Shown here piece by piece: positions 25,900-35,995 of a stretch of 64,000 nucleotides of DNA. Location of the stretch: positions 29,952,025 to 30,016,024 of the forward strand of contig NC_054543.1 of NCBI RefSeq assembly GCF_017654505.1, in the 5' to 3' direction. The first letter of the stretch is position 1, and the number at the start of each line of letters is the position of its first letter. A program made the position numbers and the translations under genes. The DNA is from Polyodon spathula (taxonomy: Eukaryota > Chordata > Actinopteri > Acipenseriformes > Polyodontidae). Below the pieces are notes generated by a model. It had not been told where the DNA came from. It saw nothing but the letters and a program-made list of their open reading frames with translations, and ran no database searches.

Positions 25900-26269
25900 A
25901 GCTTTCACTCTCCGCCTCATTTGAGTCCAGCGGACACTGTGTATTGCTCTGGTCGTATCGCCCACATGCAGTTTTAGTTAGTTCGGTGCATTTAAAAAAA
26001 AAAAAAAAAAAAACATGCCGTGTCCACTCTTTTTTGTAGCAAATTAGAGAGAATAATGTCCAGTAAACAAGTAGTACAGCACTAGTAAGAAGAAGTAATG
26101 ATTTCTTCTCGGCGGTGGAATAGCCGAATGAGCACAGAGGAAGCTGCAGATTGGTTTAATAATACACCAGAAGGTTTGTCAGGGAGAGAGTGTTTCATTG
26201 AAGAGAGACTGGTCACAGCAGCAACAAGTGAAGGCTGAAGTGGAGATCCCAGTACTTGCATGTATTGAG
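25900..26269 (+). other. Candidate promoter/first exon with a 36-codon ORF
   Basis: A locally CpG-richer stretch in otherwise AT-rich DNA (CTCCGCC, CCAGCGG, GGTCGTATCGCCC, CTCGGCGG, AGCCGAATG). An ATG at 26128 opens a 36-codon frame (starts MSTEEAADWFNN, stops 26236-26238). A GAG|GTAATC splice-donor-like site ends the stretch at 26269/26270. It sits about 9 kb upstream of the lrrc3 coding exon on the same strand, and vertebrate LRRC3 genes commonly have non-coding upstream exons. Linkage to lrrc3 is inference only; it may equally be unrelated sequence. Confidence 0.25.
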
Positions 26270-26274
26270 GTAAT

Positions 26275-27135
26275 CAAGTGATAGTGATGTTTTACTTCTC
26301 GTTTGTGTTATACAAAGAAAGCAGCCAAACTGGTTAACAGCTGGCAGGTTTAATTGACTAAAATACAGTATCATACTCTGTTTATAATGAAGGGTTTATA
26401 TATAGTTTTAATGGTCACTGTTTTCAGTTTGAAACAACAATATAATAGAACATGTAATGTTGCTTTAGTAAAATAGCCATGTGACGCCTTTGAAGTTTAT
26501 TGTCGATATGTTATTTATATAACATGTACGTTCGTTTATTGTATTTAAGTCAATTACATTTATATATCAAGGTAAACGTCGCAAAAAACAAACAAACAAA
26601 AAAAAAACTGCTATCCAATTTAATTACTAATTCAGAAAAGGCTAAAATGATCGTCGACACCGTTATTTGATAAGCAAAGAAAACTGATCGGACTTGATAT
26701 GTTTCTTCTATTTTTTATTTGCTTTCTTCCATTGTTTTGTAACTACTGTTTTCTACATTGTATTTTTTCTATCCATTTCTTTCTTTCTTCTAATTCCTTT
26801 TAGATGTCATATCTTTGTAATATGCAGTATGTATGATTAATTAACATATGTTTAGACCAGCTGAAATTGGCTAGTTCTGATGTTGCTTCTTTAACATGAC
26901 AGGCTTGTTTATTGATTTCTTTAATCGTGTATTTGCACCTGTTGGGTGTTATTTTTTGCCTTTATTTAGCAAACACATTCGAACACGTTAACCTCAGTGG
27001 CAGATTAGGCTCTTAGATTTTGTTTATGAAAAAAGTGTTTCAAGGTTGCAAACCCGTTATATTAATGTAACATGAGTTGGTTTTCATTGCATGTTTTATT
27101 GCTTTAACAAACGCGCCTTTTGATTTGTTGATAAC
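26275..27135. other. No gene recognised
   Basis: AT-rich, apparently unique sequence with no coding region or known repeat. Confidence 0.5.
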
Positions 27136-27140
27136 CCCCC

Positions 27141-27171
<31 letters not shown>

Positions 27172-27326
27172 AAAGAAGATAACTTGACGTTTTTTTAAAA
27201 AAAAAAAACTCTGACAGTCTCTACAATACTCATTCTTTCATTCATAAAAAATAAATAAATAAAAACATTTGGTCCAAAATAACCTGTTTTACAAACCGAC
27301 AGAAAAAAAACAAAAAAAAAAAAACA
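27136..27326. repeat. Poly-C run and A-rich low-complexity DNA
   Basis: A run of about 26 C (27136-27161) passes into poly-A, followed by further A runs to about 27326. Pure simple sequence; copy number is likely polymorphic or mis-assembled. Confidence 0.9.
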
Positions 27327-27594
27327 GCGAATTTTATCGTCGTGTCTCTTGTGAACTCTTAAAGTGGCAGTCTGTTCTAACAAAATTGTATAATTAATTT
27401 ACATCCAATTCAGAACAATATTTACCCCCAAAATGGTATCCACCATTCAAGGGATATAGTAATCTCAGGTGAAAGGTTCTGCCACAGTATGTGGTAATAT
27501 AGTTAAAGTAGAATCTGTCATATCCAATTCTATAAGGCATGGTACACTACCCTCTATTAACTGGTGGCCCTCTAGGACTCTGCTACTAACTGAA

Positions 27595-28719
27595 CAGTAC
27601 TGATGGACTAGGAGCTCTTAAAATAAACAAATCCCCTGGGCAGGATGAAATCTTTCCAATAGTACTCAAAGAAATGAAAGAAGTTATTTACAAACCACTA
27701 ACCAAGATCATGCAACAGTCTCTTGACACAGGGGTTGTACTGACAGACTGGAGAATTGCAAACGTAATACCGATCCACAAAAAGGGAAACAAAACCAAAC
27801 CAGGTAACTATAGACCAGTAAGCCTGACTTCTATTATATGTAACTATAATAAGATCCAAAATGGCAGATTACCTATATGGTAACAGTATCCTGGGAGATA
27901 GTCAACATGGTTTTAGGAAAGGGAGATCCTGTCTAACTAACCTGCTTGATTATTTTGAGGATGCAACATCGACAATGGATAATTGCAAAGCAAATGACAT
28001 GGTTTATTTAGATTTCCAGAAAGCTTTTGACAAAGTCCTGTATAAAAGATTAATTCTCAAACTGAACACAGCAGGGATTCAAGGAAATGCATGTACATGG
28101 ATTAGGGAGTGGTTAACATGCAGAAAACAGAAAGTGCTGATTAGAGGAGAAACCTCGAAATGGAGCGAGGTAACCAGTTGAGTACTACAGCGATCAATAT
28201 TAGGTCCTCTAATATTCCTAATCTACATTAATGACTTAGATTCTGGTATAGTAAGTAAACTTGTTGAATTTGCTGATGACACAAAAATAAGAGTGGCAAA
28301 CATCGTTGCAGCCGCAACATTCATTCAAAATAATCTAGACAAGATTCAGAACTGGGCAGACACATGGCAAATTGCATTTAATAGAGAAAAGTGTAAGGTA
28401 CTGCACGCAAGAAATAAAATGTGCATTATAAATATCATATGGGAGATACTGAAATTGAAGAAGGAATCTATGAAAAAGACCTAGGAGTTTATGTTGACTC
28501 AGAAATGTCTTGATCTAGACAATGTGGGGAAGCTATAAAAAAGGCCAACAGGATGCTTGGATATATTGTGAAAAGTGTTGAATTTAAATCAAGGGAAGTA
28601 ATGTTAAAACTCTACAATGCATTAGTAAGACCTCATCTTGAATATTGTGTTCAGTTCTATTCACATAGCTACAAAAAGGATATTGCTGCTGCAGAAAGAG
28701 TGCAAAGAAGAGCGACCAA
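27595..28719 (+). mobile_element. CR1/Rex-like LINE, reverse transcriptase region (copy 3, pseudogene)
   Basis: The RT of the LINE family whose tails occur near 1193 and 6983. Motifs in order: INKSPGQDEIFP near 27625, NYRPVSLTSI near 27807-27836, SQHGFRKGRSCLTNLLDYFE near 27900-27959, YLDFQKAFDKV near 28004-28036 (catalytic Asp present), IREWLTCRKQKVLI near 28102-28143, the GVPQGS-equivalent degraded to VLQRS near 28185, then LGPLIFLIYINDL near 28203, and FADD at 28269-28280. Beyond that WADTWQIAFNREKCKVLH and LVRPHLEYCVQF are readable. Frameshifts occur near 27845, 28180, 28430 and 28490, and the copy is broken at about 28719 within the ERVQRRAT block, so the C-terminus and tail are lost. 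Confidence 0.88.
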
Positions 28720-30721
28720 TGAGGGTACACAGATTGCATCCACGGGAACAGACCACGGCAGACAAACTAACAGCGGGTTACTTGGTACGGGAATACACAC
28801 ACAAAAGGTAAACAAGCAATGGCGGAGTACAGCAGGGAGAGAATAACACATACAGTATGCAAACACAAAGAGACAACAGGGAGCATGGTACATAAACACA
28901 AACGTATAGATCGCTACACTGTTTTGAACATTGCCAAATACTGTATTACAATGTTTTGTTTTGAAATAAATGTCACAGTTTTTTTTTTTTTCAATAGTAT
29001 ACGTGTAATACCTTACTTTGGTGTTTTAGACACACTGACAAAGTTAATTTATAATGCCCCAGCATTAACAAAACAGCTACAGTAACGATGCCCTCCTGAC
29101 ATACAATATTTTTACATATCCGATAGAACCCTGGAACCAGTGAAATTGGAAGCAACAGATTCTACTGTATCTGGTGTATATATGCTCTTTTGGTGGGTAT
29201 GTGTATATAAATCACAGCTAAAGTAAGGGGAAGGGATTCTGTGTCCTTAGAATGATAAGTGTAAGTATTACAGGAATTATGCAACCTGTCAATAAGTCTC
29301 ACCATGGACTGTCAGTCTTCATTTAATCAATTAATTAATTGATGCAAGGTTCTGGTAACTGTGGAGGTGTTTAGCCTGGGCCTGGTAGCTAATACTTAAT
29401 GCTATAAATTTCAGGACTGGATGCAGGACAGGTCAAATTACTTTCCCCAACTAGGTTTCCTCATGCCACATGTATTATTTTTTATTACAAACTACACTAC
29501 TGTGCCTACAGTAAAATACTGCAGACACATAAACCTGCAACATATAGAAGCGTTATATTCCACCAAATAAAATATTGTTGACCCCACCCTCCACCCAGCA
29601 TTCAGTATCACAGATTAGTTTCAGCTGCTGTGAGTGCCGTTTTACATGCACCAGAACTCAGCAGAGGTTCTTATAAATATGTAGGCCCAGCTTGAAACCA
29701 AAATACAGACTGCTTACGGTCCCTGAAGACTAAAGTTGGTAGTAACTGCTTTAGATGACAGCTGATAACATCTTCCCTATTTTTTTAATTATGTGATGTG
29801 CCTGAAATTAATTCAGCTCACTGAAAAATTATCATGCTAATTTATGGAAATGTATTTGGCAATCCCACAGCTCTGAGTTCAGTTTTTTTTTTTTTTTTAG
29901 TACCCTGTTGTGTGTGTCTTGTTTGTTGGTTTAGGCAAACGGCTCCATAGACTTCAAGCTATCAATTACACATACAAGCAATCAATCTGGCAAAAATATC
30001 AAATTTACTCATGTGAAAGTCAGACTGCCTTCCTTCCAAGTGTAGCTACCCAAAAGGGGGAGACAGGATGCCAAATTATCTTAACCCTAAATCACTTGTC
30101 CTTTTTAACCTTGGACAAATTGTCTTGAGAGCATGATCTGAGAAAATGTCTTGTAAAATTGGCAATTTTGAAAGTCTCTGTTATCATCAAATTGACATAA
30201 AAAACATAAATAAGCCTTGACATGATCCATTGGTGCCCTTGAACTAGAATGAACCAGATTTCCACCTCCATTAAATTAGAGGCAGAAAATGTTGAGAAAA
30301 GGTCGTATTCCTTCAGAACAACTCGGGTACCTGAAAGACTAGTCACATTTAAACAAAATAAAAACAACAAAAGTGGGTATCCAACTTCTGTTATTTTTAC
30401 CCCTAATGGATTTGAATCAAAGCAAATTAAACAGGTTTGAAAAACTCAAATATTTACTGAGTGGAGGTACTTATTAAATAATGGCGAGCCCCATCTGTTT
30501 ACTTACAATTACTTCCCAGTGTGTTTTTTTTCCCATTACACAATTATAACCAAAGTCTATTCTACTTGGCCCCTTTGATCTTCCATTAGCAGATGTTTCT
30601 GATTGTCTTTTTGGGAACGTTGAATATTCATTTGTAGACTTCTTCAGAATGGAAACCTCCTATTTGTTTCTCAGTTAATTGTATAGAGAATACTTTTCTG
30701 AAACACCCCTGTTCTTTCACA
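28720..30721. other. Unassigned DNA
   Basis: The first 200 bases (28720-28920), which cut off the LINE, are CA-rich and could be one edge of an inserted element, but no matching end was found. From 28920 to 30721 the DNA is AT-rich without recognisable genes. Overlapping short frames around 30092-30440 show no motif. Confidence 0.4.
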
Positions 30722-30902
30722 TATTGTATGGCCAGCAGTTTTGCATCACCCCTAGAGTTAACTAATTTTGCTTCAGAAAGTCTAATAAAACCTGCTGAAT
30801 AATAATGTTATGTTAACACATTGAATTACAAATTGCTTTGTAGTTTTCCATATACTTCATAAAAAAATTGAAAAATGTGGCATTTTGAAATCTAACATGA
30901 CA

Positions 30903-30905
<3 letters not shown>
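30722..30905. mobile_element. Half of a Tc1/mariner-type MITE
   Basis: Begins TATGGCCAGCAGTTTTGCATC and is, in inverse orientation, similar to 48900-49037 (shared: CAGCAGGTTTTATT / AATAAAACCTGCTG, and GTTAACATAATG-like and TTGTAGTTTTCC-like blocks). The other half is replaced by a TA array. The TGGCC.AA.GTTTTGCATCACC end recurs at 34838, 36116 and 48712. Confidence 0.7.

Positions 30906-30968
<63 letters not shown>
30906..30968. repeat. (TA)n microsatellite
   Basis: TA array that truncates the MITE half on its left and lies just before an LTR fragment on its right. Confidence 0.94.
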
Positions 30969-30976
30969 GTAACGGA

Positions 30977-31372
30977 TGTAGCAGGACAGGGGGCCTGCAA
31001 AACCTAAAGATGCTTGTTTTATGGCAGGGATGGGGTTAAAAAGCGTCCCTGCCAAGCTAATTGTTTAATTTAATTGTTTAATTATCACCTGCACCTGGCA
31101 ATTATACAAAATTAGAGCCAGGTGCAGGATATAAAAGGGGAGTGTAGAGCCTGAATGGAAGTCTTAAGGTCTGTTTAAAACCTATGTTTTGGTTTTGTTT
31201 TCATGTTGTATGTCAGGTAAATAGCTTAGACGACAGGACGAATCATCCCGAGGTTGCGATCCCAGGGAGCTAATAATACCAAGTGCTTATTCACACGTAT
31301 TTCACGACTTTTAAGTTTTCAAAATAAAGACCAAGTGTTCACAAAAAATTTTCCAGTACAACCTGAAAATGG
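30977..31372 (+). mobile_element. LTR-like fragment
   Basis: Starts TGTAGCAGGACAGG at 30977, like the plus-oriented start of the 7892-8488 LTR. It contains ATCACCTGCACCTGG near 31084 with the inverse ACCAGGTGCAGGTGAT near 22451 in the 21-22.5 kb LTR. A TATA-like GGATATAAAAGGGG lies at about 31127 and an AATAAA at 31323. The right end is lost in a TA array. Confidence 0.62.

Positions 31373-31444
<72 letters not shown>
31373..31444. repeat. (TA)n then (GA)n microsatellite
   Basis: TA array at 31373-31426 followed by a short GA array. Confidence 0.95.
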
Positions 31445-31445
<1 letters not shown>

Positions 31446-31701
31446 AAATATCAAATGAGTAGTCTCTCTATTTAAAAATAAAGTATTGTGAACAGCGTAC
31501 CCCAGAATACAGGCTGAAAACCGTAAACATTTTATTTTATTTTAATGAAGTAGATTAACAAAGAAAGAAAGCGTGCACTCCAAAATGCGTAAGGTGAAAA
31601 GTGTAAAATGAAATCCTTCTAAGAAACATTACTCACACACTTATGAAACGCTGACCTACTTTGTTTTGGGTTAAATAAAAAATATTTGCAGCACAATAAG
31701 G

Positions 31702-33497
31702 GCCCGATTTAGCAATGTCCACAAACCCCTAAGGCAATCGCAAAACACTTTTGCGGACAGTTAACTCTCCAGAATCAGGCACACATGTGGGCAGACAGAC
31801 TTTGCCCACCTATGTGATTTAGTAACACGTGTTTTGTGCCCACTCGGCAAGTTAGCGTCCATGCTTGACGTGGGCTGATCTTGGGGAGTGTCCTCATTTA
31901 AATACAATGTAGTGGTTTAGCAAACTTTCAACAGCATTAGCGTTTGCATTTCAGTAGACAAACCAGGCATATGTGCACAAATTACATGGTCAACTATAAA
32001 TACCGGTGAAACTACCAGTGAAGCAGGAAAAAAGAGAAATAAAAAAAAAAATATGGAGTATGCACTGGATTCATTAGATACTTTGTAATGTGATTTTGTA
32101 ACAGTTATAAGTCTCCCTGGATAAGGGTATCTGCTAAGAAATTAATAATAATAATATTAAGGAGTTTCAACTGCACATATTAATTTATAATACTGGACAG
32201 GAAAAATAATGTATGTGGCCAGACAAAGAGTGGAGGAGAAGATGTCCCCAAATATTTAAGTCATCTGTCTTTTCCGAACCTGTCTGACACACAATGTATG
32301 CAGCAATTTCGTCTCTACAGACAATCGGTCGCTGACATCTGCCAAGCCAACTGCTTCAGGTTGACCTAGAAGGAGACATGCGGAGAGCACACTGTTTGCC
32401 TGTAGCACTACAGTACACGCGCAAATACAGAATAGGCACTTCTACGTAAATCGTAAGTGCAAGTAGTGTGTGATCTGTGATGCAAACAACTACATCACAA
32501 ATGTGTATGCAAACTATCATTGCTCAGCTCATGACTTGTTTATCCATGCTAATTTGCAGGTGGCAGCTGCATTTCAGCGGTGTGACAGTCTGAGAGGCTG
32601 GTTGATAGGGGACAACGAGTATCCACTGAAGTGGTGGCTACTGAGACCCCTGCTCAACCCCACGACCCCTGCCGAAGGTATAATCGTACCATTAAACGTG
32701 CTTGTACTGTAATTGAGCAAACATTTGGAATCCTCAAAATGCGATTCAGATGTTTGGATGTCTGTGGGGGAACACTACAGTACACTCCTCAGAAGGTTAG
32801 CAATGTCATCCTGGCTACTTGTGTTTTATACAACATATCTCTCCATAATGGACATTGAACTTAGAGGAACGATTACAGTGTTTGAAGGAAGCAGATGCTG
32901 AATTTAACGCACCGTTGGAGATTGCGGATGCTGCAAGTGCCAGGCAGGTCAGACAAAACCTTTTAGACAGGGGTTCACAGGTAGGCATATGGACCAATAA
33001 AAAAATGCGGACTTAGTTTTTGTTGTATAAGATGCACATTTTTAACAGGAAAGCATTTATAATAAAGGCAGTGGCAGTGCACATGGTTCAAAGGTGAGCT
33101 GTACATGCCTAACTTAAGAAAAACTCCTGATTCAAAATTATTTCTGTAGCTTAATTTTGCTTATAGATTACTTTTTTATTTCGTAAGTATTCACCCCGAG
33201 ACTGCTACAAAAAAAAATGTAGCCTTGCTTGAGGCGCTTGTCGTCTTCCGTCTTTTTTTTTTTGCTTTTTACAATACCCTCCATTCGCTATTGCAGACAC
33301 ACAGGTCCTCCTAAAGGGAATGTTGAATCCTTGTTGGTTGTAACCTTGCTCCCCCCACTATGATTTGATTGGCTGGGCGCATGATTCGCTATTTGATGTG
33401 CGTTAGCCCACATTTTCGTGTGTTATCGCAGCGCTTTGCAAACAGTCATTTTTGCCCTAGCGACAGTGGCTGTGCACATATTTGCTAAACAGGGCTC
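31702..33497 (+). mobile_element. PIF/Harbinger transposon with decayed HARBI1-like transposase
   Basis: Ends form imperfect inverted repeats: GGGCCCGATTTAGCAA at 31702 and TTGCTAAACAGGGCTCC near 33481-33497. The transposase relic is in two frames: CDANNYITNVYANYHCSAHDLF near 32476-32541, GWLIGDNEYPLKWWLLRPLLNP near 32602-32667, then YNRTIKRACTVIEQTFGILKMRFRCLD near 32681-32761 and YTPQKVSNVILATCVLYNIS near 32782-32841. These are the second half of a Harbinger DDE transposase. In the SxHD block and the catalytic Glu region (VIEQTFG) the residues are still recognisable; the N-terminal half is not. A 3-bp target duplication is not evident. Frameshift near 32680 kills the gene. Confidence 0.85.
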
Positions 33498-34043
33498 CAA
33501 GTGTGCTAGTAAAATCTTTTTCATACTAATTAGCTAAACTGATAAGCAAAAGAGAAATAAGCATTTGGCCATGCTTTCAATTAAACTTATAAATCAAAGA
33601 ATGAATAAATTACAAACGTACTTTTTCATAGCCTGAAGTACGAAAATAAGCACCTTTGCTTGGATGCGATGTTTTAAAACAACAGCGGAATAGGGTCACT
33701 AGATGTCGCAAAGAATCCCACAGCATGAAGCACATTTAAATAAAAGCTGTATTCAAAGATTATTATTATTATTAATTTGATGTTTCCAGTACTTAAAAAG
33801 GCTACACAAATCTTCAGATTGGAAGGGACTAAATGTGTGTGTACTCTGTAGTATTTAAATATGTATCATTCACTTAAAACAATTAATATTTGTGATGTTG
33901 CCCTTTTTTTATTATTACCTGAAAAAGACATGGGTGTCCGGTTATTTCACGGTGGGTGCCTGGTTCCAGCTTTTCTATCCTTGCCAACCCGTAATATACA
34001 CATACATACAGTAGATATACGCATACATACATATACATATGTT
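33498..34043. other. No gene recognised
   Basis: AT-rich sequence ending in a short imperfect CATA-type repeat near 33998-34040. No coding region. Confidence 0.45.
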
Positions 34044-34710
34044 ATGGCCAATGTCTGAAACGTTGACGTTATGGTCCGCTGCTGTTGGGCACTGACAACA
34101 ATGCCTGGCAATTGACGTCACTGGCCGCTATTTTTGGGCAATGGTGTCTTATTAACAGAAATGTACAGTACTTCAGTCATTAGCCGGCCAATGGTGTTTC
34201 TGCTAACGCTGGCCGGACATTGTCAACAATGCTGAACACAAAGATGTACACAACGCTAATGGTAAACTACGTAATTCTAAGTATCACGGTATTGTGTCAT
34301 GCTACAATAAGTAGCTTACGCTTAAAAGAAACATTTTTTGTTATAAAAGGTTCTTGCCAAACAAAGTTTTACCAATAAGTGTAGGTAAAAAAAAATAAAA
34401 ATAAATAATAGTAATGGTAAACGGTAAGTGTCATAGTAACCTCTCTGTACTTTGCCAAATCTCACTTGTATTATTTAAAATGAAAGATTTTGTCAGAGCA
34501 ATATTTGGTTGAATAAAGCAATACTTTCTTTTTTTTTTTTTTTTTTTTTAATTTGTGGTAGTAATGCAATTTTTTTTTTTCAACATTGACCAACTGTTAC
34601 TGGGCAATGTCGTCATTGCCCAGCCAATGTTTTTTGGGTCTTTATAACAACGTTGACTGACAAAATTGGTCCATCATGTCAGTGCTGTCATTGACCAACT
34701 TCAGACATAA
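34044..34710. mobile_element. Putative MITE of unknown family
   Basis: Left edge AATGTCTGAAACGTTGACG and, inverted at the right edge near 34680-34710, TATGTCTGAAGTTGGTC form imperfect inverted ends. The interior repeats related words such as GGGCAATG, CAACAATGC and TGGCCGG in both orientations, suggesting a fold-back structure. No coding frame. Family and true boundaries are not established. Confidence 0.4.
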
Positions 34711-34837
34711 TACAGATATAATTACACAGTATATATCAATCAACTCACCATATGATTGATGTGGTAAACTTACTTTCTAATCACCACATATATACTTTTT
34801 TTTTTTTTTAATTGTTTCAATCTTAAAATATCTAGGT

Positions 34838-34866
34838 GATGCAAACATTTTGACCATAGCTGTAGA
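34838..34866. mobile_element. Terminal scrap of Tc1/mariner-type MITE
   Basis: CTAGGTGATGCAAACATTTTGA followed by CCATAGCTGTA is the end of the MITE family seen whole at 48706-49040. It lies about 120 bases before the first splice acceptor proposed for lrrc3. Confidence 0.65.
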
Positions 34867-34981
34867 TAGTGTCTGGTTTAGTGAAGATCAGATGCAATTG
34901 TTTTTTTAGAAAAGATACATAGTGAAAGGTACTTCTGCCTGTGCTGCATAATACATTATTTATTTTTATTTTTTATCTTTA

Positions 34982-35200
34982 CAGCTTTGCACCATTAAAT
35001 ACCCATGCTGTCTTTTGCAAATGGTAAGAACATTGAATGAAGCTATTTTAACTAATGGGGTAACAAAACTGAAACTCCTACACCCAGAAACTTCAAGTGC
35101 TGCACCGTCATATGAAAGCTCTTGTTAATCACCGTCCTGTTATTGTCTTAAACATGACTACATTCAGCAATTAAGAGGAAGAATACAAATCAGGTCGGAC
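34982..35200 (+). other. lrrc3: Possible 5' UTR and splice sites of lrrc3
   Basis: Two acceptor-like sites precede the coding start. TTTTTATCTTTACAG ending at 34984 has a strong pyrimidine tract and could start a small exon ending at a donor-like ATG|GTAAGA (35023/35024). ATGACTACATTCAG ending at 35167 could begin the coding exon 33 bases before the ATG. Which is used cannot be decided without transcript data. Confidence 0.35.
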
Positions 35201-35995
35201 ATGGTAAATAAACCAATGCCTGCTCTGTTTAGGAAACCCTTCAGAGTGGCTGGTTTAACACTCCATTCGGGGCTACTCTTAATGCTTGTGTTTGTAGAGG
35301 TTGTTTTACCCTGCCCCAAAATCTGCCACTGTGCTGAGAAAAATGGCATGACAGCTGTGCATTGTTCCTCCCATAACCTGGAAGAAATCCCTACCGACCT
35401 GCCAGGAGATACTGTGTCTTTGTTCTTGGACTCGAACAGAATCGCCAAAATACCAAACAATGCCTTCAAAGATCTGAGCCATCTCCAGGAGCTGGACTTG
35501 TCAAAGAACTCCATCGAGATCATTGACATCGGAGCCTTCAACGGCGTGGCCGAGGGCCTCCGCTTGCTGGACCTTTCCAACAACCACATCCAGAGTGCGC
35601 CCAAGGAGGCCTTTTCCAAGCTAAAGGCAAAAATCCGTCTCTCTAATAACCCGTGGCACTGTGAGTGTGCCCTGCAGGAGGCCTTGCGGGAGCTGAAGCT
35701 GGATCCGGAGACAGTCAATGAGATCAGCTGCCAGACCTCTGTCCAAGAGGAGTATGCAGGCAAGCCCTTGATCCAGGTTCTCGACTCAGGCATTAACTTT
35801 TGCAATTTTCATCACAAGACCACTGACATGGCGATGTTTGTCACCATGTTTGGCTGGTTCACCATGGTCATCTCATATGTGGTGTATTATGTGAGGCATA
35901 ACCAGGAAGATGCCAGACGGCACCTGGAGTACTTGAAATCGCTCCCCAGCACTCAGCTTACCAAGGACTTTGATACCGTTAACACTGTGCTGTAG
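35201..35995 (+). CDS. lrrc3: Leucine-rich repeat-containing protein 3
   Basis: Intact 264-codon gene for a small single-pass membrane protein with extracellular LRRs; its molecular partner is not known from sequence. Residues 17-37 form a hydrophobic signal segment ending near LPCP. The N-terminal cap cysteines are at 38, 42, 44 and 55 (CPKICHC...VHC). Three LRRs follow: about 71-92 (VSLFLDSNRIAKIPNNAF), 95-117 (LQELDLSKNSI), 120-142 (LRLLDLSNNHI). The C-terminal cap has NNPWHCEC at 149-156 and Cys 177 and 201. A transmembrane segment at about 211-231 (AMFVTMFGWFTMVISYVVYYV) leads to the cytoplasmic tail RHNQEDARRHLEYLKSLPS, a hallmark of the LRRC3/3B/3C family. The block CALQEALRELKLDPETVNEI with CQTSVQEEYAGKPL favours LRRC3 over LRRC3B. 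The coding region lies in one exon, as usual. The start at 35201 was chosen as the first in-frame ATG; 35216 is an alternative. GC content is well above the flanks. Confidence 0.96.
   Translation: MVNKPMPALFRKPFRVAGLTLHSGLLLMLVFVEVVLPCPKICHCAEKNGMTAVHCSSHNLEEIPTDLPGDTVSLFLDSNRIAKIPNNAFKDLSHLQELDLSKNSIEIIDIGAFNGVAEGLRLLDLSNNHIQSAPKEAFSKLKAKIRLSNNPWHCECALQEALRELKLDPETVNEISCQTSVQEEYAGKPLIQVLDSGINFCNFHHKTTDMAMFVTMFGWFTMVISYVVYYVRHNQEDARRHLEYLKSLPSTQLTKDFDTVNTVL

Noticed and set aside
35164..35805. 213-codon open frame on the minus strand
   Set aside because: It is the antisense shadow of the lrrc3 coding exon, which has full family homology on the plus strand.
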